Notes under the pieces: model-generated
What the model was told of the DNA's origin: nothing
What the model saw: the letters and a program-made list of their open reading frames with translations, nothing else
Databases searched by the model: none
Shown here: piece after piece, positions 55,537 through 64,000 of the stretch
How the letters are laid out: every line of letters starts with the position of its first letter
Position numbering within the stretch: position 1 is the stretch's first letter
Origin: CAYZBM01 sp964476705
GTDB taxonomy: Bacteria > Pseudomonadota > Alphaproteobacteria > Rickettsiales > UBA6187
Length of the DNA: 64,000 nt
Direction of reading: 5' to 3'
Assembly: GCA_964476705.1 (NCBI GenBank)
Contig: CAYZBM010000001.1
Location: 1 to 64,000, forward strand
Translations under genes and position numbers: made by a program

Positions 55537-57426
55537 TTAGAAACTCAACTCAACTATATTTATCTTTCTCTCCAACTCTTCAATTTCCTTACTTAAGGAC
55601 GAAGCCCTAGCTAAAGATTCATCTGTCATTTCTTGCAAATTACTTTGATATTCACCTTTTAAAGATGATAAGTAATATTTATCTAGTATATATTTACAAG
55701 TATTATACACCAAATCTGACTTCGTACTTCCATGATCTAAAGCCTTATTTAAAGCGATAATTCCTTTATCTTTAAGACTCTTAAAATACTCCATAAACTT
55801 TAAGACCTCACCCTCTTTAAGAGCAAGTTCTAAGTCAGAAGTAGATATCTCATCATGCAAGTCAACCATTTTTAGGACAAAACACCTTATTTTGTCAAGC
55901 TCAATACTCGAAAATTCAATATTTATCCATTCTTCGTAGATATCTGTATGTTTTAGTTCAGCTATATTATAAAAAATAGTGGCACTTAGCAATAATTCAC
56001 AACCCTCCTTGGTACTCACATCAGCATAATTATCTTTAGCTGACTCAACAAAACTTAAATTAGAAGCCTGATATTGCGATTTATTATTATCATTATTTTT
56101 ATTATACTTAACTTTATAAGATTTGTTTAAATTAGTTTTTGTGCTGCTTGTTGTTTTTCCTATTTGCCAAAGCTTACTTTTAAAAAAATTTTTATAATGA
56201 TAAGCAACTCCTTTATCTTCTATCTCGATAACCATAGTATTTAGTCTTTTTTCCAAAGAGGCTCTATGTTCAGGAATTGAATTATTCTGTTTGCTAATTT
56301 CATACTGCCATAACATTTCCGATAAAGCTATTGATTTACGTAAAATATTTAACATTTCTTCTGCACCGTGCTTCCTAATTATATCATCAGGATCTTGTTT
56401 TTCGGGTAGTTTAGCAAACATTAAGGTATAACCAGGCTTAAGTAATGGCATAGCCACATGGGCAACTCTTTCCATAGCTTTAATTCCCGCCATGTCACCA
56501 TCTAAACAAATTATGGGCCTAGGGCTTAACTTCCATAGCAATTGCAACTGATCTTTAGTAATTGCCGTTCCCAAAGACGCAACAACATTAGTTATTCCTG
56601 CCTTGCATAAAGATAATGCATCGATATAACCTTCGGTTACTATTACTTCTTGATTTTGATGAGAGGCTTTTTTTGCTAAATGATAATTATATAATAGCAA
56701 GCCTTTTTTAAATAATTCAGTCTCTGGAGAATTTAGATATTTAGGCTCACCTTCTCCAATAATTCTCGCACCAAAGGCTACAACCCTCCCAGACAAATCG
56801 GCTATAGGAAACATTACCCTTCCTCTAAACCTATCATAAATTTGGTCTTTATTATTAACCAAAACTAAACCAGCATCGATCATGGTCTTCCTATTAACAT
56901 TTTTACTCTGTAAAAAATTAATAAGCCCATGCCACTCATCTTTGGCATAACCTATTTGTCTCTCAGTACAAAATTTTTGATTAAAACCTCGATCTGCCAA
57001 ATAGTTACGCGCCTTTAATCCTTCATTACTTAATAATTGACTTTGATAATATTGGACTGCCAACTCCAAAGCCCCATAAATAACTTCATCTTTAGCTTTT
57101 TCTTCAGATCTTTGATTTGCACTAATAATATTTTCTTTAGGTAATTCAATACCAACTTCTTTAGCGCAAAATTGTAGGGCCTCAAAAAAAGTTAAGCCTT
57201 CCATTTTCATTAAAAATGAAAACACATCCCCACTTTCAGAACAACCAAAGCAATGGTAAAAATGTTTATTATCACTTACAGAGAATGAAGGACTTTTTTC
57301 CTTATGAAATGGGCATAAACCGCTATATTCGCCGACAGCTTTATTGGTTAAGGCTACCCTATGCCCAATAACTTCAGCTAAACTAATTCTTTTTTTAATT
57401 TGTTCGATTACGCGACTATCTGCCAT
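55537..57426 (-). CDS. dnaG: DNA primase
   Basis: 629 residues. CHC2-type zinc finger with Cys38, His41, Cys59, Cys62; catalytic core with the TOPRIM motifs VTEGYIDALSL and LDGDMAGIKAME. The C-terminal domain is helicase-binding. It makes RNA primers for DNA replication. rpoD follows 77 bp downstream on the same strand; rpsU, often first in this operon, is absent here. The linker near residue 430 is Asn/Lys-rich. Confidence 0.95.
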   Translation of the reverse strand: MADSRVIEQIKKRISLAEVIGHRVALTNKAVGEYSGLCPFHKEKSPSFSVSDNKHFYHCFGCSESGDVFSFLMKMEGLTFFEALQFCAKEVGIELPKENIISANQRSEEKAKDEVIYGALELAVQYYQSQLLSNEGLKARNYLADRGFNQKFCTERQIGYAKDEWHGLINFLQSKNVNRKTMIDAGLVLVNNKDQIYDRFRGRVMFPIADLSGRVVAFGARIIGEGEPKYLNSPETELFKKGLLLYNYHLAKKASHQNQEVIVTEGYIDALSLCKAGITNVVASLGTAITKDQLQLLWKLSPRPIICLDGDMAGIKAMERVAHVAMPLLKPGYTLMFAKLPEKQDPDDIIRKHGAEEMLNILRKSIALSEMLWQYEISKQNNSIPEHRASLEKRLNTMVIEIEDKGVAYHYKNFFKSKLWQIGKTTSSTKTNLNKSYKVKYNKNNDNNKSQYQASNLSFVESAKDNYADVSTKEGCELLLSATIFYNIAELKHTDIYEEWINIEFSSIELDKIRCFVLKMVDLHDEISTSDLELALKEGEVLKFMEYFKSLKDKGIIALNKALDHGSTKSDLVYNTCKYILDKYYLSSLKGEYQSNLQEMTDESLARASSLSKEIEELERKINIVELSF

Positions 57427-57529
57427 AAGTTATGTCTATTATACAAGAAATTAACAAGCTTCAAGAAATATATTTAAAAATTAGACCCTCAAAATTAAAT
57501 TATTTAGCTGCTCAAATATGATATTATCC

Positions 57530-57558
57530 TTGACAGCTCCGCTTCTTTTGCCTAAAAG
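57530..57558 (+). promoter_or_regulatory. Promoter candidate for carAB
   Basis: Perfect TTGACA (57530-57535), 17 bp, then TAAAAG (57553-57558), a weak -10. It lies 53 bp before the carA ATG, in the gap divergent from dnaG. Confidence 0.45.
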
Positions 57559-57611
57559 ATGTGACAATTTGCCTGTTTCTAAAGTCATATATAACATAAG
57601 CGCGAAAAAAG

Positions 57612-58790
57612 ATGCCTAACTCAAAAAAACAGATCCCTGAATATGCAACAGCAGCACTTGTACTTAGCTGCGGCACCGTATATTATGGTAAAGGAATTGG
57701 CGCCAAAAAGACCGTTCTTGGCGAAATTTGCTTTAATACCGGAATGACCGGATATCAAGAAACTATAACTGATCCTTCTTATGCCGGCCAAATTATTACC
57801 TTTACTTTCCCGCATATTGGCAATGTCGGAGCGAACAATCTAGATAACGAATCTGAAGTTCCTCACGCATCAGGAATTATAATCCGCGAAGAAATCACCA
57901 ATAGTTCTAATTATAGAAGTGAATCTCATTTAAATAATTGGTTAATTAAAAATAATATAACTGGAATTTCTGGTGTTGATACCAGAGCTTTAACTCGGCA
58001 TATCAGAAAAAATGGCGCGCAAAATGCCGTTATTTGCTATAGCTCTAGCAAAGAAAAACTGGATTTTGATAAATTATATGCCAAAGTTAAAGCATATCCA
58101 AGCCTAGAAGGTATGGAGCTTGCAGATAAAGTTAGTGATAAGCAGTCCAAAAACTGGAAAACCACCACTTGGTATCCAGCTACAAATAGTTATGGCGAAA
58201 ATAACAATCCTGAATTTAATATTGTTGCTGTTGATTATGGTGCTAAATATAATATTTTTAGAAATTTAGCTGGATATGGCGCTAATGTTCATGTAGTTCC
58301 AGCTAAAACTAGCGCCAAAGAAATATTAAGCTATAATCCTGATGGAATATTTTTGTCTAATGGACCTGGTGATCCTGCGGCAACAGCGCTTTATTCTACA
58401 GAAATATTGCAAGAATTAATCAGTAAAAACATTCCTATATTTGGCATTTGTTTAGGTCATCAACTTTTGGCTATTGCTTCTGGATGCACTACCTACAAAT
58501 TACATCAGGGCCATAGAGGGGCCAATCATCCCGTACAAAATCTGGCAAATGGTCGTGTTGAAATCACCAGCCAAAATCATGGCTTTGCTGTAAAAAATGA
58601 AAATCTTCCAGCTAATGTTGAAATCACTCATTTATCTTTATTTGATAATACAGTAGAGGGTTTTAAACTTAAAGATAAGCCGGTATTTTCTGTACAATAT
58701 CATCCAGAATCATCTCCTGGACCACATGATAGTGTATATTTATTTGAACAATTTGTTGAAATGATCAGGACTAATAAAAAACATGCCTAA
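57612..58790 (+). CDS. carA: Carbamoyl-phosphate synthase small subunit
   Basis: 392 residues. N-terminal CPSase small-chain domain ([20 protein letters not shown]) and a class I glutamine amidotransferase domain with the nucleophile in GICLGHQ and the His/Glu in [13 protein letters not shown]. It supplies ammonia from glutamine to CarB for carbamoyl phosphate, the precursor of pyrimidines and arginine. It overlaps carB by 8 nt. Conserved order carA-carB-greA. Confidence 0.97.
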   Translation: MPNSKKQIPEYATAALVLSCGTVYYGKGIGAKKTVLGEICFNTGMTGYQETITDPSYAGQIITFTFPHIGNVGANNLDNESEVPHASGIIIREEITNSSNYRSESHLNNWLIKNNITGISGVDTRALTRHIRKNGAQNAVICYSSSKEKLDFDKLYAKVKAYPSLEGMELADKVSDKQSKNWKTTTWYPATNSYGENNNPEFNIVAVDYGAKYNIFRNLAGYGANVHVVPAKTSAKEILSYNPDGIFLSNGPGDPAATALYSTEILQELISKNIPIFGICLGHQLLAIASGCTTYKLHQGHRGANHPVQNLANGRVEITSQNHGFAVKNENLPANVEITHLSLFDNTVEGFKLKDKPVFSVQYHPESSPGPHDSVYLFEQFVEMIRTNKKHA

Positions 58791-61700
58791 ACGCGAAGAT
58801 ATAAAATCTATATTGATAATTGGTGCAGGTCCAATAGTTATTGGCCAAGGCTGTGAATTTGATTATTCAGGAACTCAAGCCTGCAAAATATTAAAAGAAG
58901 AAGGTTACCGGATAATATTGGTTAATTCCAATCCGGCTACCATCATGACCGATCCGGAACTAGCGGACGCTACTTATATAGAGCCAATTACTCCAGAAAT
59001 GCTGGAAAAGATAATTATCAAAGAACAACCCGATGCTATTTTACCTACAGTTGGTGGGCAAACGGCATTAAATTGCGCTATGGCTTTAAGCAGCAGAGGT
59101 ATATTAGAAAAATATAATGTTGAATTAATTGGTGCAAACCCAGAAACTATCGAAAAAGCTGAAAATAGAAATTTATTTAATAAATCGATGCAAAAAATTG
59201 GTCTTGATGTACCAAAAAATGTCGTAGTTAGAAATTTAGAAGACGCTATAAAAGCCTTGGATTATGTAGGTTTACCTGCAATTATTCGCCCTTCATTTAC
59301 CTTAGGTGGATCTGGCGGTGGTGTTGCCTACAACAAAGAAGAATATGAAGCTATTGTTTGTAGTGGTCTAGATGCCTCTCCTACTAATGAAGTCCAAATT
59401 GATGAATCAATCATTGGCTGGAAAGAATATGAGATGGAAGTAGTGAGGGACAAAGCGGATAATTGCATCATAGTTTGTTCTATTGAAAATATTGACCCAA
59501 TGGGTGTTCATACCGGAGATAGTATAACGGTAGCTCCAGCGCTTACTTTAACTGATAAAGAATATCAAGTTATGCGCGATGCTTCAATTGCAGTATTAAG
59601 AGAAATAGGTGTTGATACTGGTGGTTCAAATGTCCAATTTGCAGTTAATCCTAAGACTGGAAAATTGGTGGTTATTGAGATGAACCCAAGGGTATCGAGA
59701 TCCTCCGCTTTAGCTTCGAAGGCAACCGGCTTTCCTATTGCTAAAGTTGCCGCAAAACTCGCTGTTGGCTACACCTTAAATGAAATATTAAATGATTGCA
59801 CTAAGGCAACTCCTGCAGCTTTTGAACCAACTATCGATTATGTAGTTACTAAAATTCCAAGATTCAATTTTGAGAAATTCTCAGGAGCTGAACCATTACT
59901 TACTAGCGCCATGAAATCGGTTGGAGAAGCCATGGCTATTGGTCGAAATTTTGCTGAATCTTTACAAAAAGCCATCCGCTCACTCGAAATTGGTTTAAGT
60001 GGTCTGGATGAAATGAATATTGGCACTGATGTTGATTCAATCAGAGCCGCTTTAGGCAAGGCAACTCCTACTAGATTATTAGCCATAGCTCAAGCTATCC
60101 GTCAAGATTTTAGCATTGATGAAATTCAAAATATTACCAAATATGATCCGTGGTTCTTAGAGCAAATCCAAAAAATTATCGCTAGCGAAAAAGCTTTAAA
60201 TCAAAATGGATTACCCAAAGATGCTTATGGCTTACTACAATTAAAGAAAATGGGTTTTTCTGATCAAAGAATTGCTAAACTAACTAGTACTACTAGAGAA
60301 AAAGTTCGGGCTTTGAGACATAAACTAAAAGTAAGGCCGGTATATAAAAGAATAGACACATGCGCTGCAGAATTTGAGTCAATGACCTCCTACATGTATG
60401 GTTGCTATGAAGGTGATGGCTCTTACGAAGCTGAATGTGAAGCTCAAATCTCTGATAAAAAGAAGATTATTATTTTAGGTGGCGGTCCCAATCGTATTGG
60501 CCAAGGTATAGAATTTGACTATTGTTGTGTACATGCAGCTTACGCCTTAAAAGAGCGTGGTTATGAAACAATCATGATTAATTGTAACCCAGAGACGGTA
60601 TCTACAGATTACGACACTTCAGATCGTCTATATTTTGAGCCCTTAACTGAAGAAGACGTACTTGAAATTGCCTTAAAAGAACAAAGTCGCGGTACTATTC
60701 ACGGTGTTATAGTCCAGTATGGTGGACAAACACCTTTAAAGCTAGCAAGATTTTTAGAAAAAGAAAATATTCCAATTATTGGTACATCTCCAGAAACTAT
60801 TGATTTAGCTGAAGATCGCCAATTATTTAAAGCTCTTCTTGATAAATTAGGTTTAAAACAACCTGAAAATGCTACTGCAAAAACTATTGCCGAAACCAGA
60901 AAGCAAGCTAAAGAACTTGGTTATCCACTAGTTGTTAGACCATCATTCGTTTTAGGTGGCCAAAATATGGCAATAATTAATAATGATGATGAGTTAAATA
61001 CTTATTTGGCTAGAACTACAATTTCTTTTGAATATGGTCCAATATTACTCGATAGATTTTTACAAGAAGCTGTAGAAGTTGATGTTGATGCGATCTGTGA
61101 TGGTAAAGATGTTTATATCGCAGGAATAATGGAACATATTGAGGAAGCGGGGATCCACTCAGGAGATTCGGCCTGCTCTATTCCACCTTATTCTTTAAAG
61201 AAAACTATTATTGCTAAAATAAAAGAACAAACAACTAAGCTTGCCCTAGCCCTTAAAGTTAAAGGCCTAATGAATATTCAATATGCTATTAAAGATGATG
61301 TAATTTATATACTTGAAGTTAATCCCAGAGCTAGCCGTACTGTACCCTTTGTAGCCAAAGCAACTAATACACCAATTGCTAAAATTGCAGCCCGTATTAT
61401 GGCTGGGGAATCTTTAGCTAGCTTCAAATTAAAAGAAAAAGACATCGCCCATGTGGCGGTAAAAGAAGCTGTATTACCTTTTGCTAGATTTCCTGGAGTT
61501 GACGTAATTTTAGGTCCAGAAATGAAATCAACTGGTGAAGTTATGGGACTTGATATGGGTTTTGGTAGATCTTATGCTAAAGCACAAATAGCAGCAGGAA
61601 ATCCTTTACCCCTTAAAGGTAAAGTGTTTATTTCAGTAAAAGATGCGGATAAAAAATACCTAAAAGAAATTTGTACAACTTTATTTGAACTTAATTTTCA

Positions 61701-62013
61701 AATAATTGCCACCAAAGGCACCGCTAATTTCCTTGAAAAACAAGGGATAAAAGTAGAAATTGTTAATAAGGTGCAAGAAGGAAGACCACATATTGTTGAC
61801 ATTATCAAGGATGGTGGTGTAGACTTGGTTATCAATACTACGGAAGGCGTAGCATCTATAGCAGATAGTTTTGGTATCAGAAGAAATGCTTTGCTAAATA
61901 GAATTCCTTATAGCACAACAATAGCAGGAGCCAGAGCTCTAGTTAGGGCAATATTAAGGATGCGTCAGGACTCAGGTCTAGGAGTTGCATCGCTACAGTC
62001 TTATTTTAATTAA
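58783..62013 (+). CDS. carB: Carbamoyl-phosphate synthase large subunit
   Basis: 1076 residues: two homologous halves, each with ATP-grasp (first half [18 protein letters not shown]; second half [17 protein letters not shown]), an oligomerisation domain between them, and a C-terminal MGS-like allosteric domain ([16 protein letters not shown] to the end). It makes carbamoyl phosphate from bicarbonate, ammonia and two ATP, with an internal tunnel from CarA. Full length, no damage. greA follows after 29 bp. Confidence 0.97.
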   Translation: MPKREDIKSILIIGAGPIVIGQGCEFDYSGTQACKILKEEGYRIILVNSNPATIMTDPELADATYIEPITPEMLEKIIIKEQPDAILPTVGGQTALNCAMALSSRGILEKYNVELIGANPETIEKAENRNLFNKSMQKIGLDVPKNVVVRNLEDAIKALDYVGLPAIIRPSFTLGGSGGGVAYNKEEYEAIVCSGLDASPTNEVQIDESIIGWKEYEMEVVRDKADNCIIVCSIENIDPMGVHTGDSITVAPALTLTDKEYQVMRDASIAVLREIGVDTGGSNVQFAVNPKTGKLVVIEMNPRVSRSSALASKATGFPIAKVAAKLAVGYTLNEILNDCTKATPAAFEPTIDYVVTKIPRFNFEKFSGAEPLLTSAMKSVGEAMAIGRNFAESLQKAIRSLEIGLSGLDEMNIGTDVDSIRAALGKATPTRLLAIAQAIRQDFSIDEIQNITKYDPWFLEQIQKIIASEKALNQNGLPKDAYGLLQLKKMGFSDQRIAKLTSTTREKVRALRHKLKVRPVYKRIDTCAAEFESMTSYMYGCYEGDGSYEAECEAQISDKKKIIILGGGPNRIGQGIEFDYCCVHAAYALKERGYETIMINCNPETVSTDYDTSDRLYFEPLTEEDVLEIALKEQSRGTIHGVIVQYGGQTPLKLARFLEKENIPIIGTSPETIDLAEDRQLFKALLDKLGLKQPENATAKTIAETRKQAKELGYPLVVRPSFVLGGQNMAIINNDDELNTYLARTTISFEYGPILLDRFLQEAVEVDVDAICDGKDVYIAGIMEHIEEAGIHSGDSACSIPPYSLKKTIIAKIKEQTTKLALALKVKGLMNIQYAIKDDVIYILEVNPRASRTVPFVAKATNTPIAKIAARIMAGESLASFKLKEKDIAHVAVKEAVLPFARFPGVDVILGPEMKSTGEVMGLDMGFGRSYAKAQIAAGNPLPLKGKVFISVKDADKKYLKEICTTLFELNFQIIATKGTANFLEKQGIKVEIVNKVQEGRPHIVDIIKDGGVDLVINTTEGVASIADSFGIRRNALLNRIPYSTTIAGARALVRAILRMRQDSGLGVASLQSYFN

Positions 62014-62042
62014 AGTCATAAAACAAAGGATATATTAAAATA

Positions 62043-62516
62043 ATGAGCGATAAATTCCCTATTACCATTGAAGGCTATAAGGCTATCAAAGCTGAGCTTA
62101 TCGAGCTTATTACTAAACGTCATGATATAAGTCAAAGAATAGCAGTTGCTCGTGAACATGGTGATTTAAAAGAAAATGCCGAATATCACGCCGCCCGTGA
62201 GCAACAAAGTTTTAATGAAGGAAAAATCGCTGAGACTGAAGATAGAATTTCACGAGCCGAAGTAATTGATCTTAAAACTATGTCTGGAAATACGGTTAAG
62301 TTTGGAGCTCACGTAACTATACTAGATGAAGATACTGAGAAAAAAATCTCCTATCAAATAGTTGGCGAATATGAAGCCAACATTCAAAATGGGCTTATTT
62401 CTATCGCCTCACCTTTAGCTAGAGCTTTAATTGGTAAAACTGTAGATGAAACTGTTGAAGTAAAAACTCCAAAAGGCGAAAAAATCTACACTATCTTAAA
62501 AATATCTTATAACTAA
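62043..62516 (+). CDS. greA: Transcription elongation factor GreA
   Basis: 157 residues. N-terminal coiled coil with REHGDLKENAEYHAAREQQ, the region whose acidic tip reaches the polymerase active site, and a C-terminal FKBP-like domain (SPLARALIGKTVDETVEV). It rescues backtracked RNA polymerase by stimulating transcript cleavage. Third gene of the carA-carB-greA run, with a GNAT gene 21 bp downstream. Confidence 0.96.
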   Translation: MSDKFPITIEGYKAIKAELIELITKRHDISQRIAVAREHGDLKENAEYHAAREQQSFNEGKIAETEDRISRAEVIDLKTMSGNTVKFGAHVTILDEDTEKKISYQIVGEYEANIQNGLISIASPLARALIGKTVDETVEVKTPKGEKIYTILKISYN

Positions 62517-62537
62517 AATTAAATAATCTTAAAATTC

Positions 62538-63029
62538 ATGAATCAAGAAATAATTATCACTAAAGCTACAGAAAAAGATTTTCACTCAATGGCTGAAATA
62601 TTTAGTAGTATTATGAAAAATGGTGATAGCTATATTTATCCTGAGAATTTTACTTTAAGCCAAATTCATGATTTTTGGATGCTAGACACTAAACCCTATG
62701 TTGCCAAAATTGGGGATAAGATTGTGGGTAGTTATCTAATTAGACAAAATAGAATTGGCCGAGGTTCGCATATTTGTAATGCTGCCTACATGGTTCATCC
62801 TGATTTTCAAGGTAAAAAAATCGGTAGAATTATGGGAGAACATTCTTTAATTGAAGCAAAAAAATTAGGCTATAAGGCTATGCAATTTAATATTGTGGTT
62901 TCTACCAATGAACGTGCAGTTAAATTGTGGTTATCTTTAGGCTTTAATATTGTTGGCACCATTCCAGAAGGTTTCCAGCATAAAGAAAAAGGCCTAGTTG
63001 ATACTTATATTATGCATAGGTTTTTGTAA
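62538..63029 (+). CDS. GNAT-family N-acetyltransferase
   Basis: 163 residues, single GNAT domain. Acetyl-CoA-binding motif in HPDFQGKKIGRIMGEHSL, preceded by GSHICNAAYMV; substrate half ends with LWLSLGFNIVGTIPEGF. Substrate unknown; the family ranges over small molecules and protein N-termini. It follows greA by 21 bp and precedes tRNA-Arg by 11 bp. Confidence 0.88.
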   Translation: MNQEIIITKATEKDFHSMAEIFSSIMKNGDSYIYPENFTLSQIHDFWMLDTKPYVAKIGDKIVGSYLIRQNRIGRGSHICNAAYMVHPDFQGKKIGRIMGEHSLIEAKKLGYKAMQFNIVVSTNERAVKLWLSLGFNIVGTIPEGFQHKEKGLVDTYIMHRFL

Positions 63030-63040
63030 TTTTCTCACAT

Positions 63041-63117
63041 GCGCCCGTAGCTCAGCTGGATAGAGCGTGTCCCTCCGGCGGACAAGGTCAGGGGTTCGAC
63101 TCCCTTCGGGCGCACCA
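63041..63117 (+). tRNA. tRNA-Arg (anticodon CCG)
   Basis: Cloverleaf with acceptor GCGCCCG/CGGGCGC, D-arm GCTCAGCTGGATAGAGC, anticodon stem TGTCC/GGACA around CTCCGGC (anticodon CCG), T-arm AGGGG-TTCGACT-CCCTT, discriminator A and encoded CCA (63115-63117). Reads CGG. Confidence 0.96.
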
Positions 63118-63255
63118 GTCTTCGCTACTAAAGTAGCTACGACTCGGCATGCCAGTAAGAGATACTCAAATTATAATGGGAATTCGAGCGAAGACTGTAG
63201 CGGCGTAGCTAAATAAGCAATTTCAGAAATTTAAAGTAGGCTTATTCGTAACCGT
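63117..63255. repeat. Mosaic repeat region 3' of tRNA-Arg
   Basis: AGTCTTCGCT (63117-63126) is inverted as AGCGAAGACT (63187-63196). AATAAGC/GCTTATT form a second inverted pair (about 63214-63245). GTAACCGTTCAGG at 63249 also occurs near 29545. No gene lies between the tRNA and the CopG-like gene; this region directly abuts the tRNA 3' end. Confidence 0.5.
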
Positions 63256-63321
63256 TCAGGGCATTTTAAGAAATAAAATCAAATGGTTACATAAAATTAG
63301 TCTAAAATTAGCAAAATATGA

Positions 63322-63349
63322 TTGATTTCTTATATAAAGTATATATACT
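63322..63349 (+). promoter_or_regulatory. Promoter of the CopG/Doc module
   Basis: TTGATT (63322-63327), 16 bp, TATACT (63344-63349), 33 bp before the ATG at 63383. Symmetrical GTATATATAC overlaps the -10 and may be part of the operator. An AGGAGA ribosome-binding site precedes the ATG. Confidence 0.45.
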
Positions 63350-63382
63350 ATATATGATATATATTAAATATAGGAGAAAACT

Positions 63383-63595
63383 ATGACTACAAAACAAAAT
63401 ACCACAAAAAAACTGATAAGCTTCACGCAAAAAGAATTAGATTTTGTCCATAGCTACCGCAATGCTAATTGCCTTAAAACAGATACAGATGTTATCAGAC
63501 TTTTAATTGCTGAAGAAATAAAAAGACGGAGAGAATTTATTGCGACTTGTGTTGATGAAAATGCAGAAATATTAAGAGAATTAGCAAAACGATAA
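63383..63595 (+). CDS. Ribbon-helix-helix (CopG-like) antitoxin
   Basis: 70 residues. A short beta strand (KKLISFTQ) followed by two helices (KELDFVHSYRNANCL; TDVIRLLIAEEIKRRREF) fits a CopG/MetJ fold. Strong AGGAGA site. The Doc-type toxin starts 13 bp downstream, so this is the antitoxin of that pair; it need not be a close Phd homologue. Confidence 0.72.
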   Translation: MTTKQNTTKKLISFTQKELDFVHSYRNANCLKTDTDVIRLLIAEEIKRRREFIATCVDENAEILRELAKR

Positions 63596-63608
63596 TATAA
63601 TTATATTT

Positions 63609-64000
63609 ATGATATTTCTAGAATTAGAAGATGTAATTGCAACCAATGAAGATGTTGTCAATAAGTTTGGTGGTATGATAGGGATTAGAGATAAAACTTT
63701 AATTGAGTCAGCAATAGCTAACCCGAGAAATCTTTATTTTTACCAAGATGCAGATATCTATACTTTAGCTGCGAGTTATGCTTTTTCAATAACTAGAAAT
63801 CATCCATTTTTAGATGGCAATAAGCGAACTGGTTTTGCTACCATGTATCTTTTTCTTAAAATTAATGGCATCACTATAAAGTGCCCTACAGATGAATCTA
63901 TAGAAATAATGGTTAAAGTAGCAACTAAAGAAATAACTATCGAGCAATTTTCTAGCTGGCTGAAATTCCTCGATCCAAATAGGCCTAAAAATGAAGCGTT
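63609..64000 (+). CDS. doc: Doc/Fic-type toxin, 3' end outside the window
   Basis: First 130 residues from the ATG at 63609; the frame is open to the window end. The Fic/Doc motif is HPFLDGNKRTGF (His65 to Arg73). The residue after Asn71 is Lys72, as in phage P1 Doc, which phosphorylates EF-Tu; AMPylating Fic enzymes have Gly there. A kinase activity is therefore predicted. Upstream of the motif, KFGGMIGIRDKTLIESAI is the usual Doc N-terminal block. Paired with the CopG-like gene. Confidence 0.86.
   Translation, partial: MIFLELEDVIATNEDVVNKFGGMIGIRDKTLIESAIANPRNLYFYQDADIYTLAASYAFSITRNHPFLDGNKRTGFATMYLFLKINGITIKCPTDESIEIMVKVATKEITIEQFSSWLKFLDPNRPKNEA

Noticed and set aside
1..64000. CRISPR array, rRNA, prophage, or riboswitch
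   Set aside because: No regularly spaced direct repeats, no rRNA-like sequence, no phage structural genes and no recognisable aptamer were seen.

Overview
The window is AT-rich DNA with the gene content of an alphaproteobacterium. Diagnostic genes are the complex I accessory subunit NDUFA12, an alphaproteobacterial-type Nfu scaffold, the Alph_Pro_TM membrane protein next to a TauE-type permease, MlaD-DUF2155, and carA-carB-greA. Low GC, many short palindromic repeats, several toxin-antitoxin loci in different states of decay, and a very large protein with eukaryote-facing domains point to a host-associated, Rickettsiales-like lineage. It is less reduced than classical Rickettsia, since it keeps serine biosynthesis (serC-serA), carAB, metF, a lipid A phosphoethanolamine transferase-like enzyme and a nucleotide-sugar pathway. 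The order-level placement is inference; nothing in the window names the species.

Layout. 1-1075: a HipB-like antitoxin, a repeat and tRNA-Arg(ACG). 1076-7999 (minus): nfu, usp, Alph_Pro_TM, tauE, infC (AUA start), thrS and a glycosyltransferase. 8436-13535 (plus): a 1699-residue effector-like protein with a CE-clan (Ulp1-like) cysteine protease, two ubiquitin-interacting-motif matches, a duplicated helical module, an RVxF-like motif and a C-terminal PDZ-like domain. 13784-18155 (plus): serC-serA, then NDUFA12, mlaD and a DUF2155 protein. 18200-19180: inverted palindromic repeats and a decayed HigBA-type locus. 19180-21615: a soluble chemoreceptor-like protein divergent from a degenerate sensor kinase. 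21804-24472 (plus): parE and two small unknown genes. 24520-28504 (minus): trxB, ahpC, ppa and the eptA-like gene.

28731-46123 is a surface-polysaccharide and export region. manC, gmd and fcl can make GDP-mannose and GDP-fucose. A perosamine synthase-like aminotransferase and a PerB-like acyltransferase can divert the Gmd product to N-acetylperosamine. Four glycosyltransferases, one a double GT2 with an 8-G tract, would assemble the chain. MsbA and a DevABC-TolC-like four-gene exporter sit next to them.

46110-50424 (minus) is an apparent pepA-holC-metF-cca operon. It is followed by an unknown acidic, helical protein, a 2Fe-2S ferredoxin, an apparently intact HigBA-type module with its own promoter and operator, and dnaG-rpoD, where RpoD carries a long lysine-rich N-terminal extension. 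57612-63029 (plus) is carA-carB-greA-GNAT, followed by tRNA-Arg(CCG), mosaic repeats and a CopG/Doc toxin-antitoxin pair cut by the window end.

The most unusual item is the giant protease/ubiquitin-binding protein at 8436-13535. Next are the candidate phase-variable glycosyltransferase in the perosamine/fucose cluster and the divergent chemoreceptor-like/kinase pair.
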